A stretch of 64,000 nucleotides of DNA from Manduca sexta (lineage: Eukaryota; Arthropoda; Insecta; Lepidoptera; Sphingidae): positions 7,719,170 to 7,783,169 of the forward strand of contig NC_051134.1 of assembly GCF_014839805.1 (NCBI RefSeq). Reading direction: 5' to 3'. Below, piece after piece: positions 63,840-64,000 of this stretch. Position numbers and translations under genes: made by a program. The notes under the pieces are model-generated. The model saw only the letters and a list, made by a program, of their open reading frames with translations. It made no database searches and had not been told where the DNA came from. Position 1 is the stretch's first letter; each line of letters starts with the position of its first letter.

Positions 63840-64000
63840 GTAAGTGTGTTTAGCTCTACAAACGGCAAGGGATTAAAGGCCCGTAAGGCTTCCATGCGCT
63901 TGCGCATCATATTTAATTCATGACTGGCCATAATATAAAACCAATATCAAAGATATGAATTTATGCACAAGATATCCTTAAATCGCGTATATGAGCTTTA

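Overview
This window is nuclear DNA of an insect, most likely a moth or butterfly. It is AT-rich and intron-bearing. It is dense in repeat types typical of Lepidoptera: tRNA-derived SINEs, RTE tails ending near CCACTGCTGxxCA, Penelope-like elements, Polinton, copia and mariner. No prokaryotic gene organisation is present. All host genes here were rebuilt from phase-consistent exons and splice sites read by eye; no transcript or database was consulted.

The host theme is a small cluster of Nimrod/Draper-like single-pass receptors: signal peptide, short EMI-like segment ending in CCPGY, EGF-like repeats, one membrane helix and a tyrosine-bearing tail. A well-preserved divergent pair lies at 52761-57605 (minus strand, gene N2) and 58338-63839 and beyond (plus strand, gene P2), with starts 732 bp apart. 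A second, damaged pair has the same order and orientation. N1 (1421-4313, minus) is a pseudogene split by nested insertions and lacking its first three exons. P1 (14757-47405, plus) keeps the membrane and tail exons and a stop codon, but has a different N-terminal half made of very short exons and about 20 kb of mobile DNA in intron 1. Window bases 1-4476 and 51336-53953 are direct duplicates, 97.8% identical over 549 exon bases, while the P1/P2 exons are 83-95% identical.

Layout: 1-4476 duplicated block with N1, a LINE insertion and a 1.19-kb palindrome; 4477-8040 Penelope-like element and an RNase H-bearing LINE fragment; 9399-9460 THAP first exon; 9750-11559 short LTR element; 14757 start of P1; 15558-19177 defective copia nested in an older repeat; 20571-32519 Polinton/Maverick with 6-bp target duplication, 2-kb terminal inverted repeats and a 500-bp assembly gap; 33049-35246 inverted-repeat element carrying a Zeste-like domain; 35576-47405 remaining P1 exons amid repeats; 47680-49080 Tc1/mariner relic; 49.8-51.3 kb SINEs and a GC-rich repeat; 51336-64000 duplicated block with N2 and P2.

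The Polinton encodes, on the minus strand, integrase, a conserved 'GSNI' protein, a small GG-motif protein, a packaging-type ATPase, protein-primed DNA polymerase B and a two-exon small gene. No capsid or protease gene was found, and most frames are broken. Each long terminal repeat carries its own TATA box and spliced small gene pointing inward. If expressed, N2 and P2 would be hemocyte-type surface receptors sharing one bidirectional promoter; that role is inferred from the family.
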